A stretch of 64,000 nt of DNA from Emiliania huxleyi CCMP1516 (GCF_000372725.1 NW_005201192.1:1-64000), one strand, 5' to 3'; positions 18,601 through 28,189 are shown, counted from the stretch's first letter. A program made the numbers and translations. The notes: a model not told the origin generated them from the letters alone.

Positions 18601-18967
18601 TGTACATCTTGTTGAAGGCGTCCACACTTGAGAGCCACCCCGCCGGCATGCTGGTGAGGAGCACCTTGCAAAAGACGTGCCGCCAGCCGGAGATGATGCA
18701 CCGGCAGTGGCTGACGGTCACCCGCGGGGGGCTGTTCTGCAGAACATACCCCCGCGCCGTCCAGATGCCGGTGAGGCGCGAGAGTTCGGCGACGAGCGGC
18801 GCCGAGCGCCACTCCTCCCATCCGCAGTTCGCGCCGATGCGCTGCGCCCACTCCTCTACCGTCTCCCCCCGGGCCGGCCCGACCTCCTGCAGCGCGCGGA
18901 GGCCCCGTCGGAGCTTGTCGTCGCCCCCCGGGGCCGCGGCGGCGTCGCCGACTCGAGACTCTTCCAT
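15665..18967 (-). CDS. Possible tyrosine recombinase fused to RuvC-type Holliday-junction resolvase
   Basis: 1100 aa from ATG 18967 (MEESRVGDAAAAP); an upstream ATG at 19096 would overlap the divergent gene. The C-terminal 160 residues fit the RuvC resolvase fold: VALDPGITDSRYGVAVA (first catalytic Asp), EVFVEPYRFAAG (Glu), SYMRGAAHAAAYQAG helix, VNSSSWKKSF, and CKDATDAVCILLH (final Asp pair). The N-terminal half (about residues 130-420) has features of a tyrosine recombinase core: GPRAQLLMV (box-I Arg position), SLHHRSKNDQSHAPL (Lys hairpin), VMHTSAN (box II, though the expected HxxR is not met) and AEHNREGRRDQNYYTM (His and Tyr). Between them is a Gly/Glu low-complexity linker (about 687-766). 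No introns. The RuvC call is fairly firm, the recombinase call tentative. A recombinase that makes Holliday junctions joined to an enzyme that cuts them would be a new arrangement to my knowledge. Confidence 0.6.
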   Translation of the reverse strand: MEESRVGDAAAAPGGDDKLRRGLRALQEVGPARGETVEEWAQRIGANCGWEEWRSAPLVAELSRLTGIWTARGYVLQNSPPRVTVSHCRCIISGWRHVFCKVLLTSMPAGWLSSVDAFNKMYKTAQKGDRAHKESQDKSALCRLDASLSYSDAHRLAEECLELADTADSAAARYKWIQQWQYLCFALVGPRAQLLMVSQDYGHTTFRPAFGSGEQYSAPLFKHAAYCRQPACLSLHHRSKNDQSHAPLNLIPARVTPLCPLFATGLLRLYQHGKEFANLAPPGWRDNKQAKVDWPALASAVNKPSEFVDSLYSEPLRDAARELGMSVEGGVVKALRQLNVMHTSANPDCSDADGARIAEHNREGRRDQNYYTMHGRPTQLIAHYLGDDPTQAASLCALTELLTEHDDEMTELILWGLSKPYCDAFRAFQVAGKDSSFKSVTHFFETSMYLMKVAVVMSRARIYSAALMITEDSPTPADAYKLVGSIMDLSFGGHSFLKTIDERLAHYETQEIRLGDTVLIPASHRFANDKLLKASLRGVEKLLDKQGRILLSGDDAEKIQAAWESNQLSDLERSDIVSRAKGIDERAARALLGMATPLSESLRTGARLYLTPWELDASVRDCEAERAADACNEEAVELCVRELKARGEWSDSEDAAQTFSLSQLRPGELPQLRPGEAAVDKPSSKRARVEKAARGGGGGGGEGGGGGGGEGCGGGGGEGGGGGEGGGGGGGEGGGGGCGEGGGGGGGGEGGGGGGGGEGGGGGGGGEAPLVTTQAIIDSKFSFLTTDGTLGEIVGRFVHQWLPLEFSGCKPKPKNVSDDNRRQRLCYQRDILYKALTLTIADGETVPRPHLLRHVLHNKQSVARKAQWAKDVDKQLRAEMLRFVYGVSNAKETFKYDSAVLEALQAGIDASGTTSPDPALAPPAPVAPPPPTQPAQQRFVALDPGITDSRYGVAVATVVSNDITRVQQTSFKPRAAADKSRQDIRVGSAIEMLVPMLRGAKEVFVEPYRFAAGTASGADTSSYMRGAAHAAAYQAGAGRSSEVNSSSWKKSFPRKGESLLERFRIPPPACKDATDAVCILLHQLVVQSGFSLAVGEYEAM

Positions 18968-19025
18968 GTGAGACGGCGTGTGATACGAGACGGCGGGCAG
19001 TGGTGGACCTGCAACACACACATAC
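18968..19025. promoter_or_regulatory. 58-bp divergent promoter region
   Basis: Only 58 bp separate the starts of two large divergent genes, so their promoters must overlap. It contains an ACACACAC stretch directly before the plus-strand ATG and no evident TATA box. Confidence 0.45.
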
Positions 19026-21533
19026 ATGCCCGTGGCCGCTCCCCCGCTCCCTGCCGCCTTCCGCGTCGGCGGCCGGCCCGTGCTCGGCTTTCTCATCCAC
19101 CGTTACGACCTCTTCGACCTCGGCGAGACCGAGCTCGTCTTTGGCCCGCCCTGCACGAGCAAGCAGCTCGGCGTCCGGCGGCCGTTTGTTGACGCCGTCG
19201 AGGCTGCCATGAATGGTCTCTTTGGGGACGTGGTGCCGGCGCTCACCTCGCTCGAGGTGTGCCTCCCGGAGGCGCTGCCCGACGACTTACTCGAGGGCAA
19301 GCGGGCTGGTGGACGCAACGCGTTCACCGCCTTCCACACGAGGGGCGTCCGCGTCGTGGTCACCTTCTCGCCCAAGCTCGGCACGCGCGAGCTGACGTGC
19401 CTAGGCGAGCCGACGTGGCGGTGTTGGCCGGCGGACTCAGCGCACTGGTACTCGATCGGCCTGCTCCGCCCCTGGTTCAGCGAGTCGCTCCCGCCCGACG
19501 AGTGCGAGCGGCGCATCACCGCCCACTTTGAGGCGGGCGCGCACCGCGAGTACCGCGAGCCCAACAAGACGGACCCCAGGCGCTGGCAGCTCGATGACGG
19601 CTCGGCGGTTCCGCTCGGCGGCAAGACGCGGCTGCCGGGCTCGGCGTGGCGGATCTGGGGGCTGCGAGGCTACCGGCTGCTCCCGGACGGCGGCGCGCAC
19701 GGCCGCGACGGCAGCCTCGTGCCCGAGGCCAGCCTGGCGCAGATCGCAAAGGAGGAGCTGCTGCCGTGGCCCGGCGCGGCCCTCGACTGGCGGCCCTCGG
19801 AGGCGGACGCGGAGTGCTGGTTCCGCCCCCTCGACGAGGAGACGACGGCGGCGCTCTTGCGGCTGCAAGCGGATCTGCGCGCGCAGCCGGCGCGGCCGCA
19901 GGGGCAGCAGGGGCAGCAGGGGCAGCAGGGGCAGCAGGGCGGGGTGCTCGGCGGTCGGAAGACGGACACTCGCGTCCGGCGCGTGGTGTGGCACCTCGCG
20001 CCGACGGGCCCCCGCGCGATGGTCGTCGTCGGCCACGCGTCGTGGGGAGGCGGCAATGACAAGAGCGGGCTGCGGCTCAAGGCGCTGCCGACGGCGGGCG
20101 AGCTCGCGGGGCCTTGCGCCGCGCTGCCCCCTCTTCCAGAGGCGGAGCAGCTGACTGCAGACGTCATCGCGCCCGTCTCGCACGTCCTCGCCTTCAACGC
20201 GCTGCTCGACGTGGCGTGGTGCAAGCCGAGCCCGCCGCCGAGCGGCCTAGCAGCGGGCGCCGAGACCGTCGCTTCGAGCAGCGCAGGCGGCAGCGACCCT
20301 CTCGTGCCGGTGGCGTGCGGCGTACCCGTCGGCGAGGGGAGGGCGGTGAGCAACGCGCTCGCCCGCGACGGCCCTCTCCCGCGGTACGCCGCCGCCGTTC
20401 CCGCCGACGCGGGGGCGGACACGTTGGAGAGGGCGGCGGCGAGGCAGGCCGAGCGCTTGCAGTTCGCCGAGGAGGGCAGGGCGGAGCAGCTAAAGTACGA
20501 CGAGGCGTGGCTCGCCGAGCGGGTGCCGAGCGCGGAGGATCTCGCCAGGAGCGCGCAGCGGGCTGCCGGCCCGGCGGGCTCCTCTTGCACGGGCTCCTCT
20601 TTCACGGGCGAGCCCTCCGTGTGCCAGTCGCTTGCGCGCCGGCTCGGAGCCCACATCCAGGCGGACCCGTTCGCCAACCCGCTGCTCAACGCGTCGGCCG
20701 AGGAGCTCGAGCGCACCGACGCGGCGTGGGGGCGGCTCTGCGACGATGACGCCGTCTGGATGGAGCCGGTAATCTTACGGCTCGTGGAGGCGGCGCCCGA
20801 GGGGCGCAAGGCGGGCGTGAGCCAGGAGCTGCGCGGGATGCAGCTCGACCTTGCGCGCACGGAGACTCGGCCCGCCCCGCCGCACCTGCGCCAGCTCGCG
20901 CAGGCGATGTACCCGTGCAAGGACGACCTCGCCGCGTGCCGCGCTTGGGACGCGCATTTCCGCAGCGGCGTGCCGTACGGCATGATCGACGTCGTCGGCC
21001 GCCTCCTTGCGGCCACTCTTGAGCTGCTCTGCCGGGAGGAGCGCGAAGCGGAGGACGCTGAGCGGCTTGTGGAGCGCGACCCCGCGTTCGTGGCCGCGCA
21101 GCGGGGGCGCGGCGGAGAAGCGGCACGAGTCGTGAATAAGCCTGCCGAGACACCGCGGCTAACCGCGGCTAACAAGGTTGCGGAGATGCGCGAGCTAACA
21201 GCGGGGTTGCCGGTCCCGGCGCCAGTGGAGGGGGTGGGCGCGCTGGGCAAGCGCAGAGCGGTGCCGTGCGACGTGGGTGCGGGTGCCAAGCGCCAGCGGC
21301 CCGGCGCGGGTGAGTCCGCGCGCTCGCTGCCGCCGAGTGAGGTGCCGGGCCGCCGCGCCGAGGTGCTGGAGGGACTACGCCGCGTGCTTCGCTTTGTGGA
21401 TCAGAGCCCGGAGGAGTTCTGGCTCAAGCACGGGCCAGCCGGGCCGTTCCCCTTCCCTGAGCAGCTGGCTGCATTGAGGGCGGAGCTGGCGGGGCCGTTT
21501 CAGGGGGGGGCGCCGTCACACGGGCGCGTGTAG
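19026..21533 (+). CDS. 835-aa protein of unknown function
   Basis: Uninterrupted ORF, head to head with the recombinase/resolvase gene. The N-terminal 300 residues look globular (FLIHRYDLFDLGETELVFGP, RGVRVVVTFSPKLG, WPADSAHWYSIGLLRPWF, AWRIWGLRGYRLLPD). A QGQ/QQG repeat lies at about residues 295-310. The C-terminal half is helical and rich in Ala/Glu, with a putative nuclear signal near residue 740-760 (GKRRAVPC, AKRQRPG) and a final helix (PEEFWLKHGPAGPF). I recognise no family; primase, methyltransferase and nuclease motifs were looked for and not seen. Its context suggests a partner of the recombinase/resolvase. Confidence 0.6.
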   Translation: MPVAAPPLPAAFRVGGRPVLGFLIHRYDLFDLGETELVFGPPCTSKQLGVRRPFVDAVEAAMNGLFGDVVPALTSLEVCLPEALPDDLLEGKRAGGRNAFTAFHTRGVRVVVTFSPKLGTRELTCLGEPTWRCWPADSAHWYSIGLLRPWFSESLPPDECERRITAHFEAGAHREYREPNKTDPRRWQLDDGSAVPLGGKTRLPGSAWRIWGLRGYRLLPDGGAHGRDGSLVPEASLAQIAKEELLPWPGAALDWRPSEADAECWFRPLDEETTAALLRLQADLRAQPARPQGQQGQQGQQGQQGGVLGGRKTDTRVRRVVWHLAPTGPRAMVVVGHASWGGGNDKSGLRLKALPTAGELAGPCAALPPLPEAEQLTADVIAPVSHVLAFNALLDVAWCKPSPPPSGLAAGAETVASSSAGGSDPLVPVACGVPVGEGRAVSNALARDGPLPRYAAAVPADAGADTLERAAARQAERLQFAEEGRAEQLKYDEAWLAERVPSAEDLARSAQRAAGPAGSSCTGSSFTGEPSVCQSLARRLGAHIQADPFANPLLNASAEELERTDAAWGRLCDDDAVWMEPVILRLVEAAPEGRKAGVSQELRGMQLDLARTETRPAPPHLRQLAQAMYPCKDDLAACRAWDAHFRSGVPYGMIDVVGRLLAATLELLCREEREAEDAERLVERDPAFVAAQRGRGGEAARVVNKPAETPRLTAANKVAEMRELTAGLPVPAPVEGVGALGKRRAVPCDVGAGAKRQRPGAGESARSLPPSEVPGRRAEVLEGLRRVLRFVDQSPEEFWLKHGPAGPFPFPEQLAALRAELAGPFQGGAPSHGRV

Positions 21534-21858
21534 ACTGGCCTTGGGAAGGACGTCGCGAGCGGGGACACCGGCACCGGCACCTTTCGTCGGGGCGAGAGCC
21601 GAGAGCGTGCCGTGGGCGGGCAACGGCAACTGAACGCTCCCACCCCAAAAGTGTTTAACATACAAAAAAAGCAGATGGTGGGGCCAGGACGGGTCGATTC
21701 ACACACTTAGACCCTCACAGCTCACAGCTCACACACGGCTCTAGATATTCGTCCTTTTACACGTCTAGCGGACAGACCCGGACACACGTCAGCTCTAGCC
21801 ATCGGACGCGGGATAGTAGTAGACACAGCAGCAAGAAACTAGCAGGAGTAGAGCAGCA

Positions 21859-21893
<35 letters not shown>

Positions 21894-22025
21894 ACCATGC
21901 TGCTGCCGCCGCCCGCCACGGCGGCTGCGGCGGGGTGAGGGCGAGCTGCACTGCTCGGCCGCCTCTCGGGTCGCGGCGGCAGCCGGCGATGGCGGCGTGG
22001 CAACCGCAGGCGGAGAGACTCGCGC
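21534..22025. other. Convergent 3' spacer
   Basis: Lies between the 3' ends of two convergent genes. Contains a CTCACAG repeat (21713-21735) and a (CGG)n run at about 21857-21893. No gene. Confidence 0.6.
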
Positions 22026-25000
22026 TCATTCCGCAGCCGGCCCCGGCCCCGCACCGACCAGGGGCGCAGTGCTCGGGCCACTTGCTGCCGCCTGGATGGT
22101 GGCCGCTGGATCGTCGCCATCGCGCGAAAGCGTCGCATGCACCTCCGGGAGCGGGCAGACCGAGAGCGGCCCGGTCGAGAGCGGGTTGTCGCAGACGGTG
22201 CACTGGAGCGGGGCGCCGGGCGTGGCGACGGAAGAGTCGACGTAGTCCCGGATGCACTCGCGGCAGAAGGCGTGGCCGCACGGGCTCGACGCGACCGGGT
22301 CCGTGGCGTCCTCGAAGCAGAGGTTGCAGGTGGGCGTCGCTTGCCCATAGGTGTGGTCGAGCCTCCCCCCCACGGCCGTCCAGGCGGCCACCATGGCAGA
22401 CGCCATCGTCTTGTACCACATGTCGGCGTGCACGGCCGCCAGCCTCCGGTAGAGCCGCCGCAGGGCACTCTGCGGCTCGTCCATCTGCTCGCTGTCGCAC
22501 ACGTGTGTCACATTGATCTGCTTCGGGCCATGAGGGCCGCGCGCGCAGCGGTGCACGAGCTGCACCGCGTCGTGCAGCGACCACGATGGTGTGCCGACCA
22601 GCACAAGGGCGGAGCAGCTGCCAAAAGCGTTGGTGCCGGCCGCGTTCGCGTCGACGGAGGCCACAAAGATGTACCTCGTCTGGGGCGGCGGCTGCGGCGC
22701 AGCGATCAGCTGCTCCGCGCGGCGGCGGCCGTCGGGCCCGATGGCATCGACCACGACGACGGTGTGCGGCGTAGCGGGCGCAGCAAGCAGCGAGAGCAGC
22801 GTGAGGATCGAGTGGGCGACGTCGAGGAGATGAGTGGCGACGAGGATGTGCCGGTGGCCTCCCCCTGCGGCGTGGTGCACCGCTGCGAGGACGGCGCCCT
22901 CCACGGCCGGAGAGAGGCCGCCGCTGCTGCGGAGGAGGCCGCTGTTGCCGAGCATGTCGGACTTGGCGGCCATCGGAGTGTCAACCACGCACACGCTCGC
23001 CACGTAGGTCTTTTCCCACGGATGCTCCATGGGCACGGTGTTCGCGAGCAGCTCCTGCATCAGCGGGGACGCCGAAGCCACATCGCCCGCGGCGCTGTCG
23101 AAGCACGGGACGGCGCTCACTGCGACGATGCTCTTCGCGGCCTCGAGGCACTGCTGCTGCGCGCGCCGGTCGTGCACAGCTCGGCCGTACGCCGTGCGCA
23201 TCAACAGCGCCGCCTCGTCGATGACGACGTGCAAGTTGCCGCAGCCGTCGGCGGCGGCTGCGACGAGCTCGGCGCTGCCGAAAAAGTCGCAGTGCCGCAT
23301 GAGGACCACGCTCGTCATCCCTCCGTTGCGGCGGAGCGTGGCGGAGACGGCTGCTGCGATGCGCTTGCGCTGCGACTCGTCGCTGGAGTCGAGGGCGCGC
23401 TCGCCGAGCACGCACACGCACACGTCCATGCGACGCAAGGGTTCGGCCAAGTCCGCGAGCGACGTGGGGGGCGCTAGCACGAGCACGGCCGGAGGCTCAC
23501 CCTCGGCGCTCACCCCCGCCGCGAGGCGTCCGCGGCACCACTCCAACATCACCTTCGTCTTGCCGGCGCCGCACGGGGCAACGAGGAGCCTGGTGGCGCT
23601 CCCGCTCTCTGCTGCGCCCAGCGCCGCGACCGCGTTGATCTGGTGCTCCATCAGGCTGCCGTCGGGATCGAGACGCAGCGCGCCGCAGCCGGCGAGAGCG
23701 GCCGGGGCCGCCCGGCGGAGGAGCTCGAGGGAACGCAGCGTGCGTTCGACGGGCGCCTCCGGCGTGCTCGGGCGAGCGGCCGCAAAGTCTGCAAACTCGG
23801 GGCACAGGCTCGACCCGGCGTGCGTCGCGCCGTCCGCCACTGTGACGCTGACGCGGGCATCACGCAGCGGCGCGCAGGGCGGCACCGCAATGCCGACGGG
23901 GGGGTCCGCCGCAGCTGCGCGCATGGCCGATGCCATGGCCGAGCAAAACTCAGGCTGCACGGCGTTGGCGCCACCACAGGCGAAGGCGGTGGCAAAGGCG
24001 GAGGCGTGCTGGTCGCGCGTGACCTCGCAGCCGGGCGGCGCGTAGACGTGGTAGCCGGCGGGCGAGCGCACCACGGTGGTGAGATTGTGCTGCGCAGCGG
24101 CGGCGCGCATCACCGCGTCGCACGACGGGCAGACGGGGTACTTGACAACAACGAAGGCGTGGGTCGCGGCCTCCGAGACCGCGCGCACGACAACGCGCAC
24201 CTCGGTGTGTTGCGCGAGTCGCGAGTGCGGGAGGAAGCCGCAGATGCGGCCTGGGCGGGGGCAGCACTTGCACCTCTCCGGCCGCGGCGCCGCCCCCGAA
24301 AAGCCAGCCGCCTGCGCCAGCTGTAGGTGCAGCTGGCCGCTCGCCTCGCCGTTCTCGTCGGGCCGCGGCGTCGGGATGGTGATCGGCTGTCCGCACGGCG
24401 TGCAGGTCAGATCGCGTGGCAGAAACCAAACTTCTGTTGTGATGCCAGACGCCACTGCACACACACGTTGCTGGTAAGATCCGCCGCCGGTGAGCACATA
24501 CGCGGCGGCGCACGCACCGCCGCCGTCGCTCGCGTCGGCCCACGTCGAGCGCTCCTGCGGCGACTCGGCTTGTCGCTGCTGCTGCTGCTGCCGCCGCTGC
24601 GGCTCCGCCTGCGACAGCGGAGGGTGCAGCTCAACCTCACGGCCGGATCTCGGCCCAATCTCGGGTAAATCAGGAGATACAGCCGAGAGACAGCCGAGAG
24701 ACAGCGGAGAGACAGCGGAGAGACAGCCGAGAGACAGCCGAGAGACAGCGGAGAGACAGCCGAGAGAGACAGCCGAGAGAGACAGCCGAGAGAGACAGCC
24801 GAGAGAGACAGAGAGAGAGACAGCCGAGATATAGCCCCATTCTCTCCTCGGCTCCGCTAAACCACAGCTGTATCTCGTCTTAGGGCCTACCTCCGCCGGC
24901 TGCGCCTCCTCGATGGCGGCGGAGGCGGCGCCAGCCTCGGCGCCAGCAGCAGTGGAGGGCGCCGGTGGCGGCCCCTCCCCCTCCGCTTCCGCCGCCGCCG

Positions 25001-25702
25001 CCGCCGCCTGCTCCGCCGCGCCCTCCGCAGCCGCCGCCGCCGCCGCCGCCGCCGCCGCCTGCTCCGTCGACGCCGCCGCCTCTGCGGCCGCCTCCGGCTC
25101 TGCGGCCGCCTCCGCCTCTGCGGCCGCCTCCACCTCCGCAAACGCCGCCGCCGCCGCCGCCGCCTCCTCCTCCGCCTCTGTCACGAGCGGTGTACGCGCT
25201 GGGGCACGCGCCAGGAGGGGTGGAGGGTTGATCCCCGCCAGCACACGCTCGCACTCCGACCCCACCCTCTGCCGGGCCTCGAGCAGGATCTCGGTGCTGT
25301 CGCAGGGGCGCGCCCGATCCAAGCCGAGCGGCTCGAACGACCACGACACGCCAGAACCGACCCGACTCGACTTGAACCACGGCGCACGCCGACTCGCATC
25401 CGCTGGCTGCGTCGCCTCGTCGCCCTGGTACGCGCGGTTGTTGCACAACAGTGTGCCAAGGCGCGAGGACGGCTCCGCGCTGTCGAGCAGCTCGCGCAAG
25501 CTCGTGACCAGCGACTTCAGCTCCTCGCCCGCCTGCTGCACGAACTGCTGCAAGCATCCGAGGAGCTGCTCCTTGCTCAGCGGGCCGTGGCGGGCAAGGA
25601 CTAGCGCGGCGACGTCACGGGTGCGACAAGTGAACCTTGCCGCTTGGGCTAGCCCGCTCGCCGGCGCCGCCGCCACAGCTGGCGCCGCCTGCTCCGCCCC
25701 GC

Positions 25703-25743
<41 letters not shown>

Positions 25744-26573
25744 TGCTCCACCGGCGCCGCCGCCGCTGCAGCCTCCGCCGCCGCCTCGACCGCCCGCGCG
25801 TACGCCACCGCCGCCTCCACCGCGGTGTCGAAGGGGTTGCCGATTTGTTTGCTCCTCCCGCCCACGGTGTGCCTCGCCGAGAAGCGACCTGAGGGCAGCT
25901 CGCACACGCCCTTGTACCTGGTGGCGGTGCGGCTGGAGAGGTGCAGCCGCAAGCCCTCCGCCTCTGTTGCCACCGCTGCCGCTTGGCGCTCAGCCGGCGC
26001 CTCGGCGACTGCAGCCTCGCCGCCAGCGCCGCCTGGCTCGCCCTCGCCCGAGTCCGCCGTCCCGCCCACCGCCGACGTCTCGCCCACCGCCGCTGCCGAC
26101 GGCCCTGCCTCTCCTGCCGCCGCCGCCTCGCCGACCGCCCACGCGTATGCCACCGCCGCCTCCACCGCGGTGTCGAAGAAGCCGAGGGAGACGCCCCGCC
26201 TGCGCGCCCAGAAGCGGCCTGAGAGCTGCTTGAACACGCCCTTGTAACCGGTGGCGTTGCTGCTCGAGAGAAGCAAGCGCAAACCCTCCGCCTACACAGA
26301 ACGTCGCAGCAGTAGTGACCGATGGCGCGGCGGATCTGCGTGTGCGCCGCACTGCGCGCACATCTCGGTCCTCGCCGACGCCGCACGCAAAGTCGCTGTA
26401 GAAGTTTGCTAGTGGGCCGATGGATGCGGCACCCGCGCCCAGGAGCTTGTCGGCGTAGTAGTCGAGCGCCTCGCCCACCTCGGCCACACGCGCTGCAATT
26501 TCGCCGGCGCGCCACGCCACGCCAGGCTCCCGCGCTCCGCGCTCCGCCTTTGGGCACAGGATGCGAATGATTC
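22026..26573 (-). CDS. AP2-domain / XPB-like SF2 helicase / RING-finger fusion protein
   Basis: Exons run about 26573-26330, 26291-24890 and 24612-22026. Exon 1 (EIAARVAEVGEALDYYADKLL) is joined to AEGLRLLLSSSN at TAG|GCGGAG. Two AP2/ERF-type domains follow (GYKGVFKQLSGRFWAR, YKGVCELPSGRFSAR, each ending FDTAVEAAVAYA), then Ala/Glu-rich spacers. Next come cysteine pairs (LTCTPCGQP, CKCCPRPG, YPVCPSCDAVM) and a superfamily-2 helicase core: MEHQINAV, APCGAGKTKVML (Walker A, PCGAGK as in XPB), LHVVIDEAALL (motif II as DEAA), HILVATHLLDVA and AGTNAFGSCSALVLVGTP, QLVHRCARG. A C-terminal RING (CNLCFEDATD, PCGHAFCREC, CTVCDNPL) ends it. Likely nuclear, coupling DNA binding, translocation and ubiquitin ligation. 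The intron at about 24890-24612 carries a minisatellite that happens to stay open. Exon borders are approximate. Confidence 0.6.
24679..24831. repeat. GAGAGACAGCC minisatellite inside an intron
   Basis: Roughly a dozen units of 10-14 bp built on GAGAGACAGCCGA with CCGA/CGGA variants. Minus-strand translation gives LGCLSAVS-type repeats, unlike the flanking protein, and good splice signals flank it. Confidence 0.9.
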
Positions 26574-26575
26574 TC

Positions 26576-26912
26576 TCCCCCCCCCCCCCCCCCGTTCCTT
26601 TGGTCGCTTGCCCAGTGACCCGGGGGGCGCAAAGGACCGCCGACTCTTGGAATGGGAAAGGGGATCTCAAGATTGCATCCGCGGTTCGCGAGAAAAACCC
26701 TCCCCCCCCCTTGCACTCTAGCAAAAATTCTTGCCCGATAAAAAGAACCATTGTGCCCCTTTATCTTCGCACTTATCTCTTAATCTTTGTAAATCNNNNN
26801 NNNNNNNNNNNNNNNNNNNNNNNNNNNNNNNNNNNNNNNNNNNNNNNNNNNNNNNNNNNNNNNNNNNNNNNNNNNNNNNNNNNNNNNNNNNNNNNACGGG
26901 GGGGGGGGGGGG
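26576..26912. other. Assembly gap (100 N) with homopolymer C and G tracts
   Basis: N run at 26796-26895; the fixed length of 100 suggests a gap of unknown size. A long C tract lies at 26576-26593 and a G tract starts 3 bases after the Ns. Sequence beyond the gap cannot be assumed contiguous, and the missing part may include 5' exons of the helicase gene. Confidence 0.95.
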
Positions 26913-26920
26913 GAAGGGCC

Positions 26921-27968
26921 TCACGCCTCAAGCATCCTCAGCAAACATTCGGCACGAAGAAAGGGAAGGTCGGGCTCGGAGGCGGCCGCGAGGGCGGAGG
27001 GCTGGGCGGCGGCGGCGACGACGGGGGCGGCGGGGATGACGGCGGCGGCGTGCGCGGCGGCGGCCTCGGAGCCGGTGCTGGCATCGATGCGACGGCTTGA
27101 CCACGGCTTGGGAACGGCCCGCGCGCGCTGCTGCAGCCAATCCCGCGCCGCCTCGCCGCCCGCCGCCGCCTCGACCGGCGGCGGCAGGAGGCCCTCGCTC
27201 TCGGCTGACAGTCCGAGCTTCTCGGGTGGCGACGGCGGGGATGGAGTAGGCGGCGGAGGGACTGAAGGCGGCGGAGGGGCCGGAGGCGGCGGCGGCGCGG
27301 GAGGAGGCGCCATCGCTGGCGGCGCGCGCCAAGGCTGCTTGTCTTGGCCGCTCCCGGTCTTGTGCCGCTTGCCCACCGGCTTGGCCTTCGGCGTTGGCCG
27401 CGCCGCCGCGCCGCCGCCGCCCGCCTCGGCCTGGTTTGACACCTGCCTCAGCGGGGAGCGAAGAGCGGCGGCCGGCGCCTGTGTGGGATGCGGGGGCGGG
27501 TGGCGTGGAGTGGAGCACGGGAGGTGGAGTGGAGAGGTGGAGCGCGGAAGCGGCGTGTGTACAGCGACCCCGCCCGCTCGTCCCGCCTGACGGGCACAAA
27601 GGCACCGCCACACACACACCGGGAGGGAGCCGCACCTGGGCGCGAAGTGGCACCGGCGGTGCAGGCTGGGTGGCGGGGGAGGGAGGCCTGGCCGCCGCGC
27701 CGCCCTCATGCTCTCGCTTCCGCCGCCGCCCCCCACGCAGCGCCGGATTGTCGGCGGCAAAATCGAGCCAGTCGTTGGAGTCCTCGCACATCGGCGCCAG
27801 CTTGTCGAACTTGGGGTCGGGGAACTCCTTGAAAACGAAGTGGAGGCGCTCTCGGTCGTCGCTCGAGTACGCGCTTACGGCATGCCAATCCCGACCGTCT
27901 CGGAGCCAGGCCTCTCTAGGCCGGCCACGGGGCCGCGAGGCGCCCCTCGCGTCTTGAACCGGATGCAT
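26921..27968 (-). CDS. Pro/Ala-rich protein, unknown function (two exons)
   Basis: Exon 1 27968-27636, intron 27635-27443 (CAG|GTGCGG ... GGCAG|GTGTCA, 193 nt), exon 2 27442-26921; 284 aa. The N-terminal about 90 residues look globular (DWHAVSAYSSDDRERLHFVF, KFDKLAPMCEDSNDWLDF). The rest is disordered, with basic nuclear-signal-like stretches (KAKPVGKRHKTG), a Pro-rich tract (PPPPPAPPPPSVPPPP) and a C-terminal helix (FLRAECLLRMLEA). No family recognised. The stop is 26 bp from the assembly gap. Confidence 0.5.
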
Positions 27969-28070
27969 ACACCTGCGAGCGCGACGAGGAGACGCGACCG
28001 CGCCGCGAGGGAGGAGCCGCCGCGTTCAAACTTCGGCAGGTTTTCTTTTTTGAGAGCCGAACGCCCCGGA

Positions 28071-28113
28071 TGTGTGTGTGTGTGTGTACGTGTGCGTGCG
28101 TGCGTGTGTACGT

Positions 28114-28188
<75 letters not shown>
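28071..28188. repeat. (TG)n microsatellite
   Basis: About 118 bp of TG dinucleotides with a few TACG and CGTG interruptions in its first half; the second half is a pure run. Confidence 0.98.

Positions 28189-28189
<1 letters not shown>

Noticed and set aside
22137-23477. 446-aa plus-strand open frame
   Set aside because: Antisense of the helicase/RING exon.
13565-26573. Known Polinton, polinton-like virus or giant-virus fragment
   Set aside because: No capsid, packaging ATPase, protease, DNA polymerase or primase motif was seen, and the helicase gene at its right is spliced and carries haptophyte AP2 domains. Left as an unclassified block instead.
26561-27100. Open frames spanning the N run
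   Set aside because: They exist only because Ns contain no stop codons.
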